A stretch of DNA of 64,000 nucleotides, taken from NCBI RefSeq assembly GCF_029029525.1, contig NZ_JAKJSC010000007.1:1-64000 (forward strand), written 5' to 3'. The position numbers were made by a program, and so were the translations under genes. The notes below the pieces were generated by a model. That model was not told the DNA's origin. It did no database searches and was given only the letters and a program-made list of their open reading frames with translations. The first letter of the stretch is position 1. Each line of letters opens with the position of its first letter. The DNA is from Labilibaculum sp. DW002 (GTDB lineage Bacteria > Bacteroidota > Bacteroidia > Bacteroidales > Marinifilaceae). Below, in pieces: positions 1 to 8,877 of the stretch.

Positions 1-41
1 ACATTAAAAGTGTTGTGCTCTACCAGCTGAGCTAAGGAATC
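1..41 (-). tRNA. tRNA-Lys (TTT), 5' part only
   Basis: Bases 1-41 are identical to the 5' portion of the complete tRNA-Lys at 81-153 (acceptor strand, D arm and anticodon loop with TTT). The 3' half lies outside the window. The two copies are tandem, separated by 39 bases, and probably form one transcript. Confidence 0.9.
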
Positions 42-80
42 GTGCTGATTTTATTTGTAAGACTTTTGCTTGTCTTAGAG

Positions 81-153
81 TGATCCCTCTGGGGTTCGAA
101 CCCAGGACCCCAACATTAAAAGTGTTGTGCTCTACCAGCTGAGCTAAGGAATC
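81..153 (-). tRNA. tRNA-Lys (anticodon TTT)
   Basis: Read on the minus strand, the 73-nt gene folds as a cloverleaf. The acceptor GATTCCT pairs with AGGGATC with one G-T wobble, followed by discriminator A. The D arm is AGCTCAGCTGGTAGAGC, the anticodon loop is CTTTTAA with anticodon TTT, and the T arm contains GGTTCGAACCC. CCA is not encoded. It decodes AAA/AAG lysine codons. Confidence 0.95.
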
Positions 154-553
154 AGTACTAGCCTTTGTTTTCAAAAGCGTTGCAAATATAGATTCTTTAA
201 ATTAAATACGCAAACACTAAATCGGAGAAATTTCCAGTTTTTGTAGGAGGAAGTGAGATGGTTTTGCTTTATTGTATTGGCTCGTAAATTGATAGTGAAT
301 TGAAAAAAAAATGAAAAAAAATGTAATTCTTTACTTTTGCCCGAAAATCCTTATGATAATGGGCATTTTTTTCAATAGATACTGGATTAAAATGAAACAA
401 AAAATGAAAGAAAGTACCGCAAGTTTTCTTTAGAAAATTCCAATTTGAAGATCGAATTAATTATAAACGATGAAAATAATTCTATTTTTGTGGGCGATTA
501 AATGATCAAAGCATCATTTTTATGTCACTTATTAGAAATAAATATCATTTTTC
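154..553. other. Intergenic region with one promoter-like box
   Basis: This 400-base AT-rich gap lies between divergent genes. It contains TACTTTTG at 332-339, a fit to the Bacteroidota -7 box TAnnTTTG on the plus strand, but no convincing -33 TTG at the usual spacing and a ~200-base leader to the next gene. A 13-codon ORF at about 391 is too short to support. Nothing else is recognised. Confidence 0.35.
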
Positions 554-1366
554 ATGAACCAAAAAATTGTAGTAATAACGGGAGCTTCTTCAGGAATTGG
601 AAAAGCATTGGCTTTTGACTTTGCGTCACGAGGATCAAAAATTGTTCTAGCAGCAAGAAATCTTGACAAATTAAAAGAAGTTGAAGAACAGATTTTGGCA
701 ATGGGGAATGAGGTATTGAGCGTTAAAACAGATGTAAGTGTCGAAAGTGATTGTCAAAATTTGATTTCAGAGGCTGTAGCAAAATTTGGTCGCATAGATA
801 TCTTAATAAACAATGCGGGTATTTCGATGCGTGCGATGTTTAAGGATTGTGAATTATCTGTTCTTAAAAATTTGATGGATGTGAATTTTTGGGGAACAGT
901 TTACTGTACCAAATATGCGATGCCTTATATTACACAATCTAAGGGATCGGTTGTTGGTGTTATATCGATAGCTGGTTATGTAGGCTTACCTGGAAGAACG
1001 GGTTATTCTGCATCTAAATATGCCATTCGGGGATTTTTAGATACACTTCGGGTAGAGAACTTGAAAACTGGGGTGCATGTTTTAGTTGCTGCTCCTGGTT
1101 TTACAGCTTCTAATGTTAGAAATGTAGCTTTAACAGCTGATGGTAGTTCGCAGGGAGAAACGCCTCGTGACGAAGCTAAAATGATGACTGCCGAAGTTTG
1201 TGCGGCTCATATCGCAAAAGCTGTGGTGAAACGTAAGCGAGAGTTAATTTTAACTTTTGTGGAAGGAAAATTTACAGTTTGGTTGAAGAAATGGTTTCCA
1301 AGTTTGTTGGAAAAGCTGACTTACAATCATATGGCTAAAGAACCAGATTCTCCTCTAAAGCAATAA
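554..1366 (+). CDS. SDR family NAD(P)-dependent oxidoreductase
   Basis: This is a 270-residue classical short-chain dehydrogenase. The N-terminal Rossmann fingerprint TGASSGIG (residues 9-16), NNAG near residue 87 and the catalytic Y151-x3-K155 (YSASK) are all present. The C-terminal tail WLKKWFPSLLEKL suggests membrane association, as in DHRS7-like or DltE-like SDRs. The substrate cannot be read from the sequence. It is a single gene, followed by a sigma-like gene 117 bases downstream. The start is the first ATG with a clean Rossmann strand directly after it. Confidence 0.85.
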   Translation: MNQKIVVITGASSGIGKALAFDFASRGSKIVLAARNLDKLKEVEEQILAMGNEVLSVKTDVSVESDCQNLISEAVAKFGRIDILINNAGISMRAMFKDCELSVLKNLMDVNFWGTVYCTKYAMPYITQSKGSVVGVISIAGYVGLPGRTGYSASKYAIRGFLDTLRVENLKTGVHVLVAAPGFTASNVRNVALTADGSSQGETPRDEAKMMTAEVCAAHIAKAVVKRKRELILTFVEGKFTVWLKKWFPSLLEKLTYNHMAKEPDSPLKQ

Positions 1367-1483
1367 AGAATTAATAAATGGAGATTTTGAGTAAATCTCC
1401 ATTTATACTGATGTATCGTAACTTTTACTGGCGGTATCAGTATACAATTCTTAATTGTACAAAAAGACCACTACACACACCTA

Positions 1484-2209
1484 ATGGACAAAGCACACTT
1501 TAATACATTTATCTTTTCTAATGCAGATAAGATATACTACTATTTATATTGCATTCTGAGAAACTCTGACGACACGGTTGAAGTGTTAACCAATACTATT
1601 GAAGAATGCTGGTATGAGCGAAAGAATTATGAGCATACAGATCTTACCTATGTATTCAAAACAGCTAGGAAATTAGCCAAAGCACAAATCTTTAAATCTG
1701 ATGATTTAAAAACAACTAATTCTATTGAGGGATGTCCTGTGAATTCTAATCCTGCAATGGTTCGTTTTTGTAATTTGACAGAAAAATTATCACCAATACA
1801 GGCTGAAATTATGTGCTTACGTTCAATGGTACGTTTGAAGTTGGACGAAATAGCTATAGTTGTGGAGTTAGGTATTAATAATGTTCAATCTATGCTTGCT
1901 AATGTTCGTAAAGAAATTAGAGCACAAATTGATCCTAATGATATTCTGAATGATTTAACTGCTCATGAAATAATTCCTAAATACTATTCAGGACTTACCA
2001 CAATTGAGGAAGAGGAGCAATTACGCTTGTTTTTTTTACGTAGGGATCTTGCAGGTATACCTGATATGGATAGAGAACTCTTTCAAGTATTCTTAAAAAT
2101 GGGTAATGAAGAGATGCCAAAAATATGCTCAGAGCAACTGCTTTTAAGAATTAAAGAAATTCAAAAGCCTAAAAAGACTTCTCTGTATTCAAGATTATTC
2201 AGAAAATAA
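1484..2209 (+). CDS. ECF-like sigma-70 family protein (divergent)
   Basis: The 241-residue protein has an N-terminal part shaped like sigma region 2 (MDKAHFNTFIFSNADKIYYY, with acidic and aromatic residues). A region-4-like helix-turn-helix follows at about residues 105-150 (LSPIQAEIMCLR...LDEIAIVVELGINNVQSML). An extra ~80-residue tail ends in a basic segment, KPKKTSLYSRLFRK. Many consensus positions are weak, so it may be a degenerate ECF factor or a regulator derived from one. No anti-sigma gene lies next to it; the next gene (YitT) is convergent. Confidence 0.55.
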   Translation: MDKAHFNTFIFSNADKIYYYLYCILRNSDDTVEVLTNTIEECWYERKNYEHTDLTYVFKTARKLAKAQIFKSDDLKTTNSIEGCPVNSNPAMVRFCNLTEKLSPIQAEIMCLRSMVRLKLDEIAIVVELGINNVQSMLANVRKEIRAQIDPNDILNDLTAHEIIPKYYSGLTTIEEEEQLRLFFLRRDLAGIPDMDRELFQVFLKMGNEEMPKICSEQLLLRIKEIQKPKKTSLYSRLFRK

Positions 2210-2227
2210 TTGATGCTAGATATGTGC

Positions 2228-3235
2228 TTATTCCACTTTATCTAAAGATTTAAACCCCTTTCCAAGTATTTCATTGGTTTCCATAACAGCAACAAAAGCA
2301 ATAGGATCTATTGAGTGAATATAGTCTTGAAGCATAGATAGTTCTCGGCGGTTTACAACGATGAAGATGATCTTTTTTTCTTTGAGATCTAATGTTCTGT
2401 TCCCCTTTATTATCGTTCCATTTAGCTTGTAATCATTGGTAATTTTGTTTCTGATTTCTTCGTGTTTTTCAGAAATAATAAAAAGGGCTTTTTCGTAGGT
2501 CGATCCTTGTAATGTGATATCCGTAACTTTTCCAATAATGAAAAGAACAATCCAGGAATACAATGGAATTTGCCAATCCATTACAATGTATAAGCTACTC
2601 AATACGATTAGAGAGTCTACATAAATCACTAGCTGACCAAGAGGTAGTCCTGTGAATTTTGCTCCAATCATCGCAAGAATATCTGAACCAGCAGAGGTCG
2701 CTCTAGCCTTTAGTATTAAGCCTAAGCCAAAGCCAATAAAAATACCACCAAAAATACAGGAAAGTAAAACATCATCTACCAGTGGAATAAATCCCCACCA
2801 AGCACTTACAACATCAATAAATAAAGCACATAATATAAAAGATAGAAAGGTTTTAATTCCAAATCGAGGTCCCAAAACTTTAATTCCAATTAGACTCAAA
2901 GGTATATTAATAGCTAAACTTGCAATTCCAACAGGTATTCCACCGCCATATTTCCGAAACAAATCATTAGAGTAATCCATGAATTGATACAAAAGTCCGG
3001 AGAAAAAGCCATCGTAATCTGCAGGATTTAAAATTCCAAAAAGACCTTGAGGAAAGGTTCCTAAGGTTAATTTGTTGATAATAATTCCAATTCCATAGAT
3101 ACTACCAGGAACAATTCCATGGGGAATGATAAAAAAAACAAATCCTGCAGCCATAATTAAAGCCCCAGAAATAAGGATGGCATAGTTGTAAAACCATTTG
3201 CCAGAGAATATTGCGTCTTTTTGTATGAAAGCCAA
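2228..3235 (-). CDS. YitT family membrane protein (DUF161/DUF2179)
   Basis: The 335-residue integral membrane protein has about five or six hydrophobic helices. It carries the glycine-rich internal repeats of the family (PHGIVPGSIYGIGIIIN; GIFIGFGLGLILKARATSAGSDILA) and a soluble C-terminal DUF2179 domain at about residues 255-325 (KIIFIVVNRRELSMLQDYI). Family function is unknown; a transporter role is often proposed. It is convergent with the sigma-like gene, leaving an 18-base gap, so transcription of the two may interfere. Confidence 0.88.
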   Translation of the reverse strand: MAFIQKDAIFSGKWFYNYAILISGALIMAAGFVFFIIPHGIVPGSIYGIGIIINKLTLGTFPQGLFGILNPADYDGFFSGLLYQFMDYSNDLFRKYGGGIPVGIASLAINIPLSLIGIKVLGPRFGIKTFLSFILCALFIDVVSAWWGFIPLVDDVLLSCIFGGIFIGFGLGLILKARATSAGSDILAMIGAKFTGLPLGQLVIYVDSLIVLSSLYIVMDWQIPLYSWIVLFIIGKVTDITLQGSTYEKALFIISEKHEEIRNKITNDYKLNGTIIKGNRTLDLKEKKIIFIVVNRRELSMLQDYIHSIDPIAFVAVMETNEILGKGFKSLDKVE

Positions 3236-3417
3236 GATGTTTATGATTTTAAGTCGTTGGTAGTAATTTCAATGCATTATTTAGATTTTTACAAAATAAT
3301 AGTTTTTATTGAGAACTTTTACTCTAAATGCGATATTTTCCAATAAATATATCGGTTTGGTGTTGTTTTGTAAATAAAGAATTGATTGTTTTGCAGAACG
3401 ATCAACAAAACAAGAGT

Positions 3418-3966
3418 ATGAGAGCTAAAATTAGTAGGGTAATAATGAAGATGTGTGGGTGGAAGTATATTGGTGCTATTCCTGAAGTGAAAAAGGCGGT
3501 AGTTATAGCTGTTCCGCATACTTCTAATTGGGATTTTGTTTGGGGGAAATTAGCTTTTTTATCCCATAATATTCCAACAACAGTTTTGATGAAAAAGGAA
3601 ATGTTTGTATTCCCATTTAATTATATTCTTAAATCTTGGGGCGTGATGCCAGTAGATCGAAGTAAAAAGGGAAATATGACTGATCAGTTAGCCAAGGAGT
3701 TCGCTAGTCGAGACTCTTTGTACTTATCTTTAGCTCCTGAAGCAAGTCGAAGCTTAAGACCAGAATGGAAGCGTGGGTTTTATTTTATCGCCTTAAAGGC
3801 TAATGTGCCCATTTATTTGGCAGAAATTGACTACGAAGAAAAAACATTATCTTGTGGTGAAGCTTTTTACCCAACAGGAAATGTTGACGAGGATATGCTT
3901 AAAATTAAAAGCAAATACCTTAATTGTAAGCCTAAATATCCTGAAAATTTTTCTACTGGATTATAA
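3418..3966 (+). CDS. Lysophospholipid (1-acylglycerol-3-phosphate) acyltransferase-like protein
   Basis: The 182-residue PlsC-superfamily protein carries the HX4D motif (HTSNWD) and an acyl-acceptor motif region around APEASRSLRPEWKRGFYFIA. An open frame extends 90 bases upstream to 3328. The ATG at 3418 is preferred because family homology begins at MRAKISRV and the upstream peptide is cysteine- and aromatic-rich without conservation cues. It would acylate a lysolipid or related alcohol at the inner membrane. Only 11 bases separate it from the amidase gene, suggesting co-transcription. Confidence 0.8.
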   Translation: MRAKISRVIMKMCGWKYIGAIPEVKKAVVIAVPHTSNWDFVWGKLAFLSHNIPTTVLMKKEMFVFPFNYILKSWGVMPVDRSKKGNMTDQLAKEFASRDSLYLSLAPEASRSLRPEWKRGFYFIALKANVPIYLAEIDYEEKTLSCGEAFYPTGNVDEDMLKIKSKYLNCKPKYPENFSTGL

Positions 3967-3977
3967 AACTGATTGCA

Positions 3978-4760
3978 ATGTCTGATATGCTTAGAGTAAG
4001 TTTGGTTCAATTGGATTTGAAATGGGGCAATGTAGAGGAGAATCTGCAAAGCATAACACGTTTAATTTCCGGCTTAAAGAATGCAACTGATTTAATTGTG
4101 TTGCCCGAAATGTTTTCATCTGGTTTTATGATGGAAAATAAAGATCAGATTGCTCCAAAAGCAGAAATGACCATTAATTGGATGATGAATCAAGCCAAAG
4201 AGTTAAAATCAACAATTCTAGGGAGTATAATTGTTGAGGAGGATGGTGTTTATTATAATCGATTGTATTGTGTTGATGGTGAAAAGATCATTTGTTCTTA
4301 CGATAAAAGGCATTTGTTTCGCATGGGAGAGGAGCAAGAGCATTTTAAAGGTGGAGATGAAAGAGTTATTTTCACGATTGGAAAGTGGAGAATTCGACCT
4401 TTGGTATGCTATGATCTTCGATTTCCGGTTTGGAGTAGAAATCAGAATAATTACGATCTTCTTTTGTACGTTGCCAATTGGCCTGAAGCTCGACAAGATG
4501 TATGGAGTATTTTATTAAAAGCAAGAGCGATTGAAAACCAGTCCTTTGTTTTGGGTGTAAATAGAATTGGACAAGATGGAATGGGACTGTCTTATGCTGG
4601 AGGTTCTGTTGTATACGACTCAAAAGGGAAAGAGCTTATTAAATGTGTTGATAATCAGGAAGCTATTTTAAATGCAAGCCTAAGCTTAGATGAATTAAAT
4701 GGTTTTAGAGCTAAGTTTCCTGTTCATCTTGACGCAGATTCATTTCAAATAAACAAATAA
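3978..4760 (+). CDS. Carbon-nitrogen hydrolase, omega-amidase (Nit2/YafV-like)
   Basis: The 260-residue nitrilase-superfamily enzyme has the complete Glu-Lys-Cys triad: E44 (LPEMF), K110 (YDKRHLF) and C144 (VCYDLRF). The FKGG segment after the lysine and the overall length match the YafV/omega-amidase branch. Those enzymes hydrolyse alpha-ketoglutaramate or ketosuccinamate to the 2-oxoacid and ammonia, a metabolite-repair step linked to glutamine transamination. It lies 11 bases after the acyltransferase. Cytosolic; no signal peptide is visible. Confidence 0.85.
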   Translation: MSDMLRVSLVQLDLKWGNVEENLQSITRLISGLKNATDLIVLPEMFSSGFMMENKDQIAPKAEMTINWMMNQAKELKSTILGSIIVEEDGVYYNRLYCVDGEKIICSYDKRHLFRMGEEQEHFKGGDERVIFTIGKWRIRPLVCYDLRFPVWSRNQNNYDLLLYVANWPEARQDVWSILLKARAIENQSFVLGVNRIGQDGMGLSYAGGSVVYDSKGKELIKCVDNQEAILNASLSLDELNGFRAKFPVHLDADSFQINK

Positions 4761-4832
4761 GGTATTTAGTTTTGTGTTGAAATTCAGATAATTACTCTTT
4801 TGTTATTACTTGAGTTTTGTTAATTGTTGTAA

Positions 4833-4848
4833 AACTAAATTTATAGTT
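4833..4848. promoter_or_regulatory. Candidate BlaI operator O1 (AACTA-N6-TAGTT)
   Basis: AACTA-AATTTA-TAGTT lies 39 bases upstream of the blaI start. The same half-sites at the same six-base spacing recur at 7114-7129 and 7925-7940, upstream of the first two tonB genes. BlaI/MecI dimers bind palindromes in their own promoters, so autoregulation is the simplest reading. It is an inference from position and repetition. Confidence 0.6.
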
Positions 4849-4886
4849 ATATATTTAAGACAATAAACAATCCTAAAAAATAATAA

Positions 4887-5261
4887 ATGAAAGAGCTAAC
4901 TCGTGCAGAAGAGCAAGTCATGCAAATCCTTTGGGAGCTTGAAAATGCATTTGTAAAGGAGATTATAGAAAAAATTGATGAGCCAAAACCTGCTTATAAT
5001 ACAGTTTCTACAATTGTTCGTATTCTTGAAAAGAAAGGCTTTGTAAGTCATATTGCTTACGGTAAAAGCCACCAATACTTTCCTTTAATGGGGAAAAAAG
5101 AATATACTCGAAGATTTATGAAGGGCTTTGTTCGTAACTATTTCTCGAACTCTTATCGTGATATGGTTTCTTTTTTCGCAAAAGAAGAACAAGTAAGCCT
5201 ATCAGAACTAGAAGAGGTAAAAAGAATGGTTGAAGAGCAAATTAAAAAGCAAAGTAGCTAA
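4887..5261 (+). CDS. BlaI/MecI/CopY family transcriptional repressor
   Basis: The 124-residue protein has the usual family length. The winged-helix domain fills residues 1-80 (LTRAEEQVMQILW...YNTVSTIVRILEKKGFV), and a helical dimerisation tail follows. In this family the repressor is cleaved or released when a partner M56 membrane protease senses a signal; that partner is the next gene, 14 bases downstream. Repeated AACTA-N6-TAGTT palindromes upstream of this gene and of two tonB genes suggest that it controls itself and the TonB-like genes that follow. Confidence 0.92.
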   Translation: MKELTRAEEQVMQILWELENAFVKEIIEKIDEPKPAYNTVSTIVRILEKKGFVSHIAYGKSHQYFPLMGKKEYTRRFMKGFVRNYFSNSYRDMVSFFAKEEQVSLSELEEVKRMVEEQIKKQSS

Positions 5262-5275
5262 TCTAAGAGATTGGA

Positions 5276-7093
5276 ATGATTACAGGCATCATCTTATATT
5301 TTATGCAATCGGCGATATGCATGGCATTTTTTTATGCCTTGTATTGGTTATTTCTAAAAAAGGATACTTTTTTTAGAGTTAACCGCATTTTCTTGTTGCT
5401 TACAATTCTTGCCTCAATATTAATTCCAACATTAGAAATCCCTTTTCAGCCTGAACCAGAAAGTACAATTGAAACTCCATATCATGTTTTAGATGCGGTG
5501 GTAAAGACTTCACAAGAGTATTTGAGTGGAAATATGCTTGAAGAGGTTGTTGTAACTGCTTCTATAAAAAAAGTAATTAGCTGGTATCAATATGCAGGGC
5601 TAATTTATTTTATAGGCATTTTAATTTTTTCACTGCGGTTTTTAAAGAATCTATTTCAATTATCAAGCTGGAGTAGGAAAGGAGAGATTCGTAAGGAAAA
5701 TGGAATTCGTTTGGTTATTTTAACTGATGATTACCCGCCATTTTCATTTTTAAACACCGTTTTTATTAGTCAGGAAGATTATCAGAAACCTAATTTTAAA
5801 TCGATTATAGAGCACGAAAAAGTGCATGTAGATCAATTTCATACATTCGATTTAATACTGATAGAAATTCTTACCGTAGCATTCTGGCTCAATCCATTTG
5901 TTTGGTTCTACAAGTCATCAATTCAAGAAGTACATGAATATTTAGCAGATGATAAGGTTGTGAATGGCGCAGTTAATGCTCATGAGTATAAAATGCACAT
6001 CGTAAATCAATTTGCAGGTGGTGATTTATTTCGACTAGCAAATAATTTTGGACAATCTACATTAAAGAAAAGAATATCGATGTTGGGTAAAATTAAATCT
6101 CCCAAAATCGCATTGGTGAAATTACTTTTGTTGATTCCAATTTTGACCGTATTGTTTTCGGCTTTTGCATTTACCATTGTAGAAAAAGAAAAATTGGATA
6201 CTGATTTTTCGTTTCGAGAACTGTTACCATCAGAATTGAATCCGTTTAGTTCGTATGAGAATAATCAAGTCAATTTTTTCGGAAATGATGTGGATCACAT
6301 TACTGGAAATTGGTCTACTAAAGGAATCAAAAATCTGGAATATAAAAAGGTTGATCATCCTAATGAGATAAAAGTTGTTATCGATGAAATGCCAGAGTAT
6401 CCAGGTGGTGACAATGCGCTTCAAAAATACATAGCTAAACACGTTTCTTATCCTAAGGAGGCACAAGTTAATGGAATTGAAGGTCGCGTATTTGTTTCGT
6501 TTGTAGTTAATAAAAAGGGCAATGTGGTAAATGCTCGTTTGATTAAGAAGTTTGATCCTTTTCTAGATAAGGAAGCATTGAGAGTTGTTAGTTCCCTGCC
6601 CAAGTGGAAACCAGGTCGACAAAATGGTAAGTTAACGAACATTGCTTATACTGTGCCGGTAAATTTCTTATTGACTAATCAGGTTGAAGAACCAGTAAGT
6701 TCTCCTGACCCTCTTTACGCACGTATTAAGAATGCTTCAGATTATCATTTAGAGAATGAAATTAAGATAAAAGGAAGTAAAGAGTATACTATTGTTGAAA
6801 GAATGCCTCAATTTACAGGTGCTAATGGTGACTTAAGACGTTATGTTGCTAGACAAATTCAATATCCAGTATTAGCTGCTGAACAAGGCTATGAAGGAAA
6901 AGTTTTTGTCCAATTTGTAGTTGGTCGTGATGGCCGTGTGAAAAAAGCAAAAGTTATAAAAGGCGCTAATATTGAGCTGAATAAAGAAGCGCTTCGAGTG
7001 ATTAATAATATGCCAAATTGGATACCAGGAGAGCAAGAAGGTGAAAAAGTTGAAGTGAATTATACAATTCCTATTCGTTTTTCTTTGAACTAA
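5276..7093 (+). CDS. M56 (BlaR1-type) metallopeptidase with two TonB C-terminal domains
   Basis: The 605-residue protein begins with transmembrane helices (residues 1-60 and about 105-125). Next comes the M56 zinc-protease core with HEKVH near residue 180 and ADDK after the second helix region, then another transmembrane helix near 280-300. Instead of a beta-lactam-binding sensor domain, the C-terminal half carries two tandem TonB-like CTDs, about 365-465 and 505-605. Each has the YP...G.EG.VFV.FVV...G.V pattern and an ALRVV/ALRVI..(L/M)P.W.PG motif. It is probably the signal-sensing protease that inactivates the upstream BlaI. The TonB domains may report envelope or outer-membrane transport state. 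Confidence 0.9.
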   Translation: MITGIILYFMQSAICMAFFYALYWLFLKKDTFFRVNRIFLLLTILASILIPTLEIPFQPEPESTIETPYHVLDAVVKTSQEYLSGNMLEEVVVTASIKKVISWYQYAGLIYFIGILIFSLRFLKNLFQLSSWSRKGEIRKENGIRLVILTDDYPPFSFLNTVFISQEDYQKPNFKSIIEHEKVHVDQFHTFDLILIEILTVAFWLNPFVWFYKSSIQEVHEYLADDKVVNGAVNAHEYKMHIVNQFAGGDLFRLANNFGQSTLKKRISMLGKIKSPKIALVKLLLLIPILTVLFSAFAFTIVEKEKLDTDFSFRELLPSELNPFSSYENNQVNFFGNDVDHITGNWSTKGIKNLEYKKVDHPNEIKVVIDEMPEYPGGDNALQKYIAKHVSYPKEAQVNGIEGRVFVSFVVNKKGNVVNARLIKKFDPFLDKEALRVVSSLPKWKPGRQNGKLTNIAYTVPVNFLLTNQVEEPVSSPDPLYARIKNASDYHLENEIKIKGSKEYTIVERMPQFTGANGDLRRYVARQIQYPVLAAEQGYEGKVFVQFVVGRDGRVKKAKVIKGANIELNKEALRVINNMPNWIPGEQEGEKVEVNYTIPIRFSLN

Positions 7094-7113
7094 TAAAATT
7101 TTTTACGTATATT

Positions 7114-7147
7114 AACTAAGAAATTAGTTACAAAACTAATTTCTTAG
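7114..7147. promoter_or_regulatory. Candidate BlaI operator O2 inside a long inverted repeat
   Basis: AACTA-AGAAAT-TAGTT (7114-7129) is followed by the mirror arm AACTAATTTCTTAG (7134-7147). The whole is a near-perfect inverted repeat with a few-base loop, 46 bases before tonB1. It could be two adjacent operator dimer sites, or a hairpin ending the blaI-M56 transcript, although no T-tract follows. The operator reading is favoured by the shared half-site spacing. Confidence 0.55.
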
Positions 7148-7192
7148 GAATACCAGAAACCAATTTTTAATGTTTAACCAAAACCCAATATT

Positions 7193-7894
7193 ATGGAAGT
7201 TAAAAAAAACCCCAACTATGATTTGGAAAAAAAACGAGGTTTATTTTTGCAAATCGGATTTCTAGTAAGTTTACTTGTTGTGTTAATGGCTTTTGAGTAT
7301 GAAACCCCAGTAGAGAAGATTGCCGATTTAGAGTTTGAAATACTGGATGAAATGGATGAGGTGATTCCAATTACTGTCCAAGACAAGCCAAAGCCTAAAG
7401 AGTTACCTAAATTTAAACCAATTGAGCTTACGACCATTATACTTGCAGATGATGAAGAAGATGTAGTTGATTTAGATTTAACTGATTCTGATGCTTTTGA
7501 GGATGATTCTTATGATATTGCAGATGTTACAGAGGAGATAGAAGAAGTAGAGGATGTTCCATTTGTAAGAGTAGAGCAGATGCCAATTTTTAATCCGAAA
7601 AAAAATAAGACTTATGACGAAGGTGTAAGAGACTTATTTGTAACCATGCAGAAAATGACAAAATACCCTGTTGTTGCAATGGAAAATGGCATTGAAGGAA
7701 AAGTATTTGTAAGATTTGTTGTTACGAAGACAGGTAAAGTTGACAATGTAGAAGTAATGCGAAAAGGAGATCCAGCTTTGGATAATGAAGCAATTCGTGT
7801 AGTTCGAAATTTACCGAACTTTAAGCCGGGAATGCAACGGAATAAACCCGTAAGTGTTTGGTTTAGTGGATACATTTCATTTGTTCTACAGTAA
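7193..7894 (+). CDS. TonB family energy transducer-like protein (copy 1)
   Basis: The 233-residue protein has a short cytoplasmic N-terminus (MEVKKNPNYDLEKKR), one transmembrane helix at about residues 17-34 (GLFLQIGFLVSLLVVLMAF), a proline-rich then strongly acidic linker, and a TonB CTD at about residues 135-233 (YPVVAMENGIEGKVFVRFVV...NLPNFKPGMQ). TonB proteins couple the proton-motive force to outer-membrane transporters. No ExbB/ExbD is nearby, so its motor would be encoded elsewhere. It closely resembles the next gene, indicating tandem duplication. Confidence 0.88.
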   Translation: MEVKKNPNYDLEKKRGLFLQIGFLVSLLVVLMAFEYETPVEKIADLEFEILDEMDEVIPITVQDKPKPKELPKFKPIELTTIILADDEEDVVDLDLTDSDAFEDDSYDIADVTEEIEEVEDVPFVRVEQMPIFNPKKNKTYDEGVRDLFVTMQKMTKYPVVAMENGIEGKVFVRFVVTKTGKVDNVEVMRKGDPALDNEAIRVVRNLPNFKPGMQRNKPVSVWFSGYISFVLQ

Positions 7895-7924
7895 AATATT
7901 GACACTTTTTTTTTGACTCACTAT

Positions 7925-7940
7925 AACTAAATAGTTAGTT
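7925..7940. promoter_or_regulatory. Candidate BlaI operator O3 (AACTA-N6-TAGTT)
   Basis: AACTA-AATAGT-TAGTT lies 48 bases upstream of tonB2. It is the third copy of the palindrome, with the same half-sites and spacing as those before blaI and tonB1, and at a similar distance from the start codon. Confidence 0.58.
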
Positions 7941-7988
7941 TCAAATATTGTTTTTATTGATTTGATTGTTTAACGAAAATACAATCCT

Positions 7989-8690
7989 ATGGAAGTTAAA
8001 AAGAACCCTAAATATAACTTAGAGAAAAAGAGAATCCTTTTTTTACAATTCGGATTTCTAATTAGTTTTTTATTTGTTTTGATGGCTTTTGAGTACAAGG
8101 TTCCTATTGAAGAGCCAGAAGTGATAAATTTTACAGATTTAGCAGATGTTGAAGATGTTATAATGGTCACTTTTACAGAACCTGAGAAGTTGGAAGCTCC
8201 AAAGGTTAAAAAAATAGAATTAATTGATTTGATTATTATTGATGATGACCCTGAGGTGGATGATTACGATCCAGTAGATTCTTTCGGAAATCTAGAAGAT
8301 GAAGTAATCTACAATCCTGTAAATGTGGAGGATGAAGTCATTGATGAAACCACGCCATTTGTAATGGTTAAGGAAATGCCAATTTTTAATCCTAAGAAGA
8401 ATACTTCTTATCAAGAAGGATGTAAGGATTTGTTTTTAACAATGCAAAGAATGGTACGATATCCAATTGTGGCACAGGAATCAAGTATTCAAGGACGAGT
8501 ATATGTTCGATTTGTAGTTACAAAAACGGGTGAGATTTCTAATGTTGAAGTGACAAGAAAGGTTGATCCCTTATTGGATGAAGAGGTTGTTAGGGTCGTT
8601 AGAAACTTACCAAAATTTAAACCTGGTAGACAACAAAATAAAAATGTTGCAGTTTGGTTCTCCGGATACGTTAATTTTGTATTGCAATAG
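7989..8690 (+). CDS. TonB family energy transducer-like protein (copy 2)
   Basis: This 233-residue paralogue has the same length and layout as copy 1: MEVKKNPKYNLEKKR, one transmembrane helix (about 17-34), an acidic linker (DDDPEVDDYDPVDSF) and a TonB CTD (YPIVAQESSIQGRVYVRFVV...NLPKFKPGRQ). The 94-base gap before it contains its own AACTA-N6-TAGTT palindrome, suggesting a separate promoter under the same repressor. The linker diverges much more than the ends, as expected for a flexible spacer. Confidence 0.88.
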   Translation: MEVKKNPKYNLEKKRILFLQFGFLISFLFVLMAFEYKVPIEEPEVINFTDLADVEDVIMVTFTEPEKLEAPKVKKIELIDLIIIDDDPEVDDYDPVDSFGNLEDEVIYNPVNVEDEVIDETTPFVMVKEMPIFNPKKNTSYQEGCKDLFLTMQRMVRYPIVAQESSIQGRVYVRFVVTKTGEISNVEVTRKVDPLLDEEVVRVVRNLPKFKPGRQQNKNVAVWFSGYVNFVLQ

Positions 8691-8877
8691 TGTTGAAGAG
8701 GTTAAAAATGAGGCTTTTATTTGCAACAATAGCCAATTAAAAAACGTATATATTATACACAAGTTCTTTGAACTCATCCTCTCACGAGGACTTAAGTTAA
8801 ACATTATTAGTTGTTTTAGCAGTGTTTGGCTTTTGTCACTGCTTTCACATTGCATTTATTTTGTAAAATGTTTAGCT

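Noticed and set aside
8563-8877. Long N-terminal extension of the third TonB-like protein
   Set aside because: It overlaps the end of the previous gene in another frame, and both paralogues begin at the position matching 8878.
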